Made by a program: the position numbers and the translations under genes
Notes under the pieces: model-generated
What the model was told of the DNA's origin: nothing
The model's database searches: none
Seen by the model: the letters and a program-made list of their open reading frames with translations, nothing else
Shown here: one piece after another, positions 5,556 to 8,808 of the stretch
Layout of the letters: every line of letters starts with the position of its first letter
Numbering within the stretch: the first letter of the stretch is position 1
NCBI GenBank assembly: GCA_051745265.1
Contig: JBNJDW010000065.1
Location: forward strand, 1-8,808
Direction of reading: 5' to 3'
Source of the DNA: JBNJDW01 sp051745265
Lineage (GTDB): Bacteria; Pseudomonadota; Alphaproteobacteria; Micavibrionales; CSBR16-224
Length of the DNA: 8,808 nt

Positions 5556-7439
5556 TTAATCTTTCTTTTTGCCTTTTTTGGGCTTCGCTTTATCGGCCTT
5601 GCTTTTCTTTGCAGGTGCCGGGCTTTCCTCTTCTGCGGTACTCTCGGCTTCCGCATCTGATTTTTCTTCCGCAGGATCGCCCTTATAGCCCTTAACCAGG
5701 GAAACATCGACGCCCATACGCCGCATGATTATATATTGCTGTAGAACCCCTAGCGTATTACTCCAGGTCCAGTAAATAACCAGGCCAGCGGCAAACTTCG
5801 CCAGAATGATCGTAAACAGGAAGGGCATATAGAACATAATCTTGGCCTGCATCGGATCTGTCGGCGGCGGATTCAAACGCCGCTGCAGGGCCATCGTAAC
5901 CCCCATCAGACACGGCCAGACACCGATAACCAGCAATTCAGGCACATTGTAAGGCAACAGGCCAAACAGATTAAAGACACTGGTTGGATCCATCACCGAC
6001 ATATCGTCAATCCAGCCCGGGAAGGGTGCGTGGCGCATATCAATATCAAGCATGATCACTTTATATAATGCGAAGAAAATCGGGATCTGCAACAGAACCG
6101 GCCAACACCCGCTAAACGGATTAACCTTTTCTTTTTGATACAGCTCCATGATTTTTGTCTGCATCACTTTTGGATCTTCTTTGTGTTTGGCTTGAATCTC
6201 TTTCAGTTTCGGCGTGACCTTTTTCATGGCCGCCATCGAACGGAAGGATTTATTATTCAACGGATACAACACAAAACGGATCAAGACCGTTAGGACAATA
6301 ATCCCCCAGGCCACATGGCCAAACCATACCGACAAGGCTTTCAAAGCCAGATAAAGCGGTTTGGTAATGAAAAACAGAACCCCAAAATCAAGCGACAGCT
6401 CCAGATTCCGTAATTCAGGCCGTTTGGAATATTCCGTCAGAACATTCAGTTCTTTGGCGCCGACAAAGATATTGAAAGTATTTTCTGTGCTGCCGTCCGG
6501 CATAACCGTCACAGCATCGCCGCGGATATCCGTCTGGAAACGCGCCTTATGAAGATCGCCTTCGCCAGTCTGGACAAAACGGGCTTTATACTCCTGACCC
6601 TGCGGCGGTATCAACCCGGCAAACCAGTATTTATCGGTAAAACCAACCCAGCCATCATCCGCGGTAAACCGCTCACCTTCTTCAAGGTCGCTGTAATCAT
6701 ATTCATTTAAATCCTCACCGGTATAACCGATCGGCCCCTGGTGCAGAATAAAGATACTGACATAATCATCCGGCAGGCCGCCACGCGACAACAACTGATA
6801 AGGATACAGCGTAACCGGCTGGTCATTTTGATTGATGATACGATCCGTAACCGTAAAAAGATAATCTTCATCGATTTCAAACTTACGTTCGAAAACAAGC
6901 CCCTGGCCATTATCCCAGCGCAGCAGTACGGGTTGATCGGCGGTAAGTTCATTCGCGCCGATAACCTCCCATTCAGTATCTGCTGTCGGCAGGTTCAATC
7001 CACCCCCTTCAGCAATCCAGCCGAATTCAGCATAATAAGGACGCTCTGTTCCGGAAGGCTTAAACAGAGCAACATTTTCCTCACTGTCGACTGTTTTGTA
7101 ATAATTCAGCAATTGAATATCATCAAGACGGTTACCGCGCAGCGGCAGGCTGCCTGAAATCTTATTGTTATTGATGCTGATCCGTTGCGTCTGCGTTAAT
7201 GCCTCTTCCCGGGAAATCGGTCCTGATTCCTCGGTTTTCGCCTGATCCGCATCACCGGCTCTGGCGGTTTCATCAAAGCTGGCTTCCTCACGGGCCTGTT
7301 CGCGGGCCTGCTGCGCCTCGAGTCTGGGCCGCTCAAAAAGGAAGTGAAACCCGAACAAAACCAGAAGAGAAAGGACAATCGCGACAATCAGCCGTTTTTG
7401 CTGGCCGCTGTCATTCGGATCAATTGAGTTGCGTTGCAT
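5556..7439 (-). CDS. yidC: Membrane protein insertase YidC
   Basis: 627-residue inner-membrane insertase/chaperone of the YidC/Oxa1/Alb3 family, acting alone or with SecYEG. N-terminal membrane helix (about residues 17-35), then the large periplasmic beta domain of Gram-negative YidC (about 80-350). The conserved insertase core follows (about 360-575), carrying the groove arginine Arg388 (VLIRFVLYPL), the cytoplasmic helical hairpin (KKVTPKLKEIQAKHKEDP), NPFSGCWPVLLQIPIFFALY (440-459), PFPGWIDDMS (472-481) and the last helix AAGLVIYWTWSNTLGVLQQ. The tail (about 586-627) has an acidic stretch and then a Lys/Ala/Pro-rich end, KKSKADKAKPKKGKKKD. A basic tail is known to help some YidC/Oxa1 proteins bind ribosomes. 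ATG start 5 bp after yidD; the ribosome binding site is weak. The gene is complete. Confidence 0.98.
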   Translation of the reverse strand: MQRNSIDPNDSGQQKRLIVAIVLSLLVLFGFHFLFERPRLEAQQAREQAREEASFDETARAGDADQAKTEESGPISREEALTQTQRISINNNKISGSLPLRGNRLDDIQLLNYYKTVDSEENVALFKPSGTERPYYAEFGWIAEGGGLNLPTADTEWEVIGANELTADQPVLLRWDNGQGLVFERKFEIDEDYLFTVTDRIINQNDQPVTLYPYQLLSRGGLPDDYVSIFILHQGPIGYTGEDLNEYDYSDLEEGERFTADDGWVGFTDKYWFAGLIPPQGQEYKARFVQTGEGDLHKARFQTDIRGDAVTVMPDGSTENTFNIFVGAKELNVLTEYSKRPELRNLELSLDFGVLFFITKPLYLALKALSVWFGHVAWGIIVLTVLIRFVLYPLNNKSFRSMAAMKKVTPKLKEIQAKHKEDPKVMQTKIMELYQKEKVNPFSGCWPVLLQIPIFFALYKVIMLDIDMRHAPFPGWIDDMSVMDPTSVFNLFGLLPYNVPELLVIGVWPCLMGVTMALQRRLNPPPTDPMQAKIMFYMPFLFTIILAKFAAGLVIYWTWSNTLGVLQQYIIMRRMGVDVSLVKGYKGDPAEEKSDAEAESTAEEESPAPAKKSKADKAKPKKGKKKD

Positions 7440-7444
7440 CTGTT

Positions 7445-7732
7445 TTATCTTTTTTGCTGTTTATGAGTCTGATCTTTTGTATCGGAAGATGGGCCTGAAT
7501 ACAAGTTTACACTTTCAGGTACCGGATCAACAGCACATTCCGCCCAGGGGTGACAGCGTAAAATACGTTTACAGCCCAGAAACAGACCCTTAAAGACACC
7601 GTGCATACGAATAGCCTGCAGCATATATTCCGAACAGCTGGGCACGAAACAACAGCGCCGCCCCCACAAAGGTGAAATCAGATATTGATAGCCGCGGATC
7701 GGCCAGATGAATAAAGCCTTTAAATATTTCAT
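7445..7732 (-). CDS. yidD: Membrane protein insertion efficiency factor YidD
   Basis: 95-residue YidD-family protein, a small basic, membrane-associated protein that helps membrane protein insertion and is nearly always encoded between rnpA and yidC. Family signatures are clear: the amphipathic N-terminal region PIRGYQYLISPLWG (11-24), CCFVPSCSEYMLQAI (27-41) with the conserved cysteines, and RILRCHPW (56-63) followed by VDPVP (68-72). The usual Gly-Gly before the DPVP block is replaced here by AECA, a mild departure. The tail after residue 75 is a polar extension ending in Lys/Gln/Arg and looks variable. The start ATG overlaps the rnpA stop by four bases (ATGA), implying coupling; the stop is 5 bp before yidC. 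Confidence 0.95.
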   Translation of the reverse strand: MKYLKALFIWPIRGYQYLISPLWGRRCCFVPSCSEYMLQAIRMHGVFKGLFLGCKRILRCHPWAECAVDPVPESVNLYSGPSSDTKDQTHKQQKR

Positions 7733-8094
7733 TTCTGTTTGCGCAGGTAATTAAAACATTTACGCGCTTCAGCGCAGAGCTCATCATATGGTGTTTTCAA
7801 CGCCCCGTAACGACCGACGATAACGATTCCCGACCCTGACAGCGACTCACATTCAGGCAGCACATCGCGCATAACCGCGCGCAGCCTGCGTTTGATCCGG
7901 TTACGGGTCACGGCATTGCCCAGTTTTTTGGTTACGGTAAAGCCGCAGAGTGTATCGAACTGATGAAAACCCGGATGCTGCTCTGCGACAAAATTAAAAC
8001 GACAAAAAACCACAAAGCTTCTGGTAACGGCTTTGTGGCCTTGTTGAGTAATCTGTAAAAACTGTGGCCGGTTTTTTAAACGTCCGGAGCGCAT
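7729..8094 (-). CDS. rnpA: Ribonuclease P protein component
   Basis: Protein subunit of RNase P, which binds the catalytic RNA and the 5' leader of precursor tRNAs. The RNR signature is present as KKLGNAVTRNRIKRRLRAVMR (residues 56-76 from the ATG used here), preceded by the central-cleft strand FVVFCRFNF and the block CGFTVTKKLG. The C-terminal helix DELCAEARKCFNYL is also typical. From the ATG at 8094 the protein has 121 residues and begins MRSGRLKNRPQFLQI, which fits the family's RLKxRxxF start. A GTG at 8106 would add four residues (MPLQ). Neither has a clear ribosome binding site, so the ATG is preferred but the start is uncertain. It lies downstream of rpmH and overlaps yidD by four bases. 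A terminator-like hairpin lies within its early coding region (8004-8038). Confidence 0.95.
   Translation of the reverse strand: MRSGRLKNRPQFLQITQQGHKAVTRSFVVFCRFNFVAEQHPGFHQFDTLCGFTVTKKLGNAVTRNRIKRRLRAVMRDVLPECESLSGSGIVIVGRYGALKTPYDELCAEARKCFNYLRKQK
8004..8038 (-). terminator. Intrinsic-terminator-like hairpin inside rnpA (possible attenuator)
   Basis: On the minus strand, in the direction of rpmH-rnpA transcription, CCACAAAGC (8038-8030) and its exact complement GCTTTGTGG (8018-8010) form a 9-bp stem with an 11-base loop. Six T residues (8009-8004) follow immediately. That is the layout of a Rho-independent terminator. It lies about 20-30 codons into rnpA, so it would stop part of the transcription after rpmH. 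Such an arrangement would give more L34 than RnpA. The stem has five G/C pairs of nine, so only partial termination is expected. The bases also encode normal RnpA sequence (GHKAVTRSFVVF), so chance cannot be excluded. Confidence 0.5.
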
Positions 8095-8116
8095 TTGCAA
8101 TGGCACAGCGTCGCGA

Positions 8117-8251
8117 TTAAGCGCTCAGCTTTTGACGGCCTTTGGCGCGGCGGGCATTCAGAACCTTACGACCACCCACTGTTGCCATACGGGACCGGAA
8201 TCCATGACGACGGGCGCGAACGAGATTGCTTGGTTGAAATGTACGTTTCAC
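8117..8251 (-). CDS. rpmH: 50S ribosomal protein L34
   Basis: 44-residue, highly basic protein of the large ribosomal subunit: MKRTFQPSNLVRARRHGFRS then RMATVGGRKVLNARRAKGRQKLSA. This is a full-length L34, with the KRTxQPSN start, the RxHGFRxRMAT centre and the GRKVLxARRAKGR block all intact. The initiator is GTG at 8251, not ATG. It is fixed by a strong AGGAG ribosome binding site seven bases upstream and by the universally conserved MKRT beginning. It is first of the rpmH-rnpA-yidD-yidC-yihA cluster and lies 22 bp upstream of the preferred rnpA start. There is a good promoter directly upstream. It is not next to dnaA here, which is usual for alphaproteobacteria. Confidence 0.97.
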   Translation of the reverse strand: MKRTFQPSNLVRARRHGFRSRMATVGGRKVLNARRAKGRQKLSA

Positions 8252-8258
8252 TTTACTG

Positions 8259-8263
8259 CTCCT
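8259..8263 (-). promoter_or_regulatory. rpmH: Ribosome binding site that fixes the rpmH GTG start
   Basis: Minus strand AGGAG, seven bases before the GTG of rpmH. No in-frame ATG gives the conserved L34 N-terminus, so this site confirms initiation at GTG. It is among the strongest ribosome binding sites in the window, in keeping with high L34 demand. Confidence 0.8.
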
Positions 8264-8286
8264 GCTACTATTCTTATTCAGCGGAC

Positions 8287-8316
8287 ATAATTAAGCAAGA
8301 ATCACCAATCTGTCAA
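8287..8316 (-). promoter_or_regulatory. Predicted promoter of the rpmH cluster
   Basis: Minus strand TTGACA (8316-8311), a perfect -35 that also reads CTTGAC in the alphaproteobacterial register. It is followed after 18 bases by AATTAT (8292-8287), matching four of six -10 positions. Transcription would start near 8280, giving a leader of about 29 bases that contains the AGGAG site. The exact -10 register is uncertain because the region is AT-rich. It probably drives rpmH and, by readthrough, rnpA-yidD-yidC-yihA. Confidence 0.6.
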
Positions 8317-8350
8317 GCAGAGTCGAGAAAAAAATTGCCTAAAAGACCGA

Positions 8351-8383
8351 TCCTGCCTAGAGTATATAAAAAAACAGGCAGGA
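8351..8383. promoter_or_regulatory. Inverted repeat covering the ribosome binding site of the ABC gene
   Basis: TCCTGCCT (8351-8358) and its exact complement AGGCAGGA (8376-8383), separated by 17 AT-rich bases that contain TATATAA. The right arm includes the AGGA ribosome binding site, four bases before the ATG at 8388. If the transcript starts upstream of the left arm, the hairpin would hide that site. If it starts within the spacer, the repeat is more likely a protein-binding operator. One possible promoter is TTGCCT (8335-8340), 17 bases, TAGAGT (8358-8363), which would favour the operator reading. The sequence alone does not decide between these. Confidence 0.45.
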
Positions 8384-8387
8384 CATC

Positions 8388-8808
8388 ATGGCTCAATTAC
8401 CCGATTTTGCAATCAAAGCATCACAGCTCGATAAAACCTATTCGCCGCAAGGCTCCGGCCCGGAAAAGCATGCGCTGAAAACGATCGATCTGGAAATTCC
8501 CCGCGGTTCTGTTTTTGGCCTTCTGGGACCCAATGGGGCCGGCAAATCGACCTTTATCAATATTCTGGCGGGGCTCGTCATGAAAACCGGCGGTAAAACC
8601 AGCATATGGGGCGTTGATATTGATGAAGATCCGCGCAATGCCCGCGCGGCCATTGGTATTGTGCCGCAGGAAATCAGTCTTGATGCCTTTTTTACCCCCA
8701 AAGAAATCCTTAATGTGCAGGCCGGGCTTTACGGCGTGCCCCGGGCCGAACGGCGGACCGATGAACTGCTCGAGCTTGTCGGCCTGTCTGATAAGGCTCA
8801 TACCTATT
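8388..8808 (+). CDS. ABC transporter ATP-binding protein, 5' part (runs off right edge)
   Basis: First 140 codons of an ABC-type ATPase that would power an exporter; the gene continues past the window. The ABC fold is clear. A-loop Tyr18 lies in LDKTYSP, the Walker A GPNGAGKST is at residues 47-55, and the Q-loop is VPQEISLDAFFTPKE (92-106, Gln94). The helical region QAGLYGVPRAERRTDELLELVGL follows. The signature LSGG, Walker B and switch His lie beyond the edge. The Walker A and the Q-loop/FFTPKE pattern resemble the ATPases of ABC-2 type exporters (YadG-like or NodI/CcmA-like drug and polysaccharide systems). Substrate cannot be named, and the permease is expected downstream. The ATG at 8388 follows an AGGA at 8380-8383. 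It is transcribed divergently from rpmH across a 136-bp gap. Confidence 0.9.
   Translation, partial: MAQLPDFAIKASQLDKTYSPQGSGPEKHALKTIDLEIPRGSVFGLLGPNGAGKSTFINILAGLVMKTGGKTSIWGVDIDEDPRNARAAIGIVPQEISLDAFFTPKEILNVQAGLYGVPRAERRTDELLELVGLSDKAHTY

Noticed and set aside
8252..8387. Chromosome origin or DnaA-box cluster upstream of rpmH, as in many gammaproteobacteria and firmicutes
   Set aside because: No dnaA neighbour and no run of TTATCCACA-like boxes is visible. The gap holds only divergent promoter elements.
8421..8801. Minus-strand open frame of 126 codons at the right edge
   Set aside because: It lies antisense to the ABC ATPase, whose Walker A and Q-loop motifs are unmistakable; the antisense frame shows no family motif.
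1..8808. Mobile element, CRISPR array, toxin-antitoxin or defence island
   Set aside because: All identifiable genes are core functions apart from the 76-residue unknown and the partial ABC gene. No transposase, integrase, terminal repeats or repeat-spacer pattern was seen.

Overview
The window is a stretch of core chromosome from an alphaproteobacterium. Three things point that way: the gene order rpmH-rnpA-yidD-yidC-yihA, the cox order ctaC-ctaD-ctaB-(coxF)-ctaG-ctaE, and protein sequences of alphaproteobacterial type (the HPYHLVDPSPWPL start of subunit III, and an L34 ending in KGRQKLSA). Base composition is moderate and similar across the genes, with no sign of recent transfer. The order or genus cannot be fixed from the sequence alone. 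I see no mobile element, CRISPR array, tRNA or rRNA.

Layout, right to left on the minus strand. The first block (about 8316 to 4908) makes ribosomal protein L34 (rpmH), the RNase P protein (rnpA), the small membrane-insertion factor YidD, the insertase YidC and the ribosome-assembly GTPase YihA/EngB. The genes are separated by a few bases, or overlap by four at rnpA/yidD. Next is a small GTG-started, helix-rich gene of unknown function (4605-4835). An intergenic region follows with a good alphaproteobacterial promoter whose -10 lies inside a perfect inverted repeat.

The second block (4476 to the left edge) is an aa3-type cytochrome c oxidase operon: subunit II (ctaC), subunit I (ctaD), heme o synthase (ctaB), a 43-residue CoxF-like membrane protein, the Cox11 copper chaperone (ctaG) and the start of subunit III (ctaE), which runs off the left edge. 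Stop and start codons overlap at ctaC/ctaD and ctaD/ctaB, and coxF begins inside the end of ctaB, so translation is probably coupled. The operon supplies both structural subunits and assembly factors for the terminal oxidase. YidC, encoded just upstream, belongs to the Oxa1 family that inserts oxidase subunits in other organisms.

On the plus strand, divergent from rpmH, the right edge holds the first 140 codons of an ABC transporter ATPase.

I do not see an undescribed multi-gene system. The most interesting signals are regulatory: the inverted repeat over the cox promoter, a terminator-like hairpin with a six-T tract inside the rnpA coding sequence, and an inverted repeat covering the ribosome binding site of the ABC gene. 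The 76-residue orphan protein is also worth a second look.
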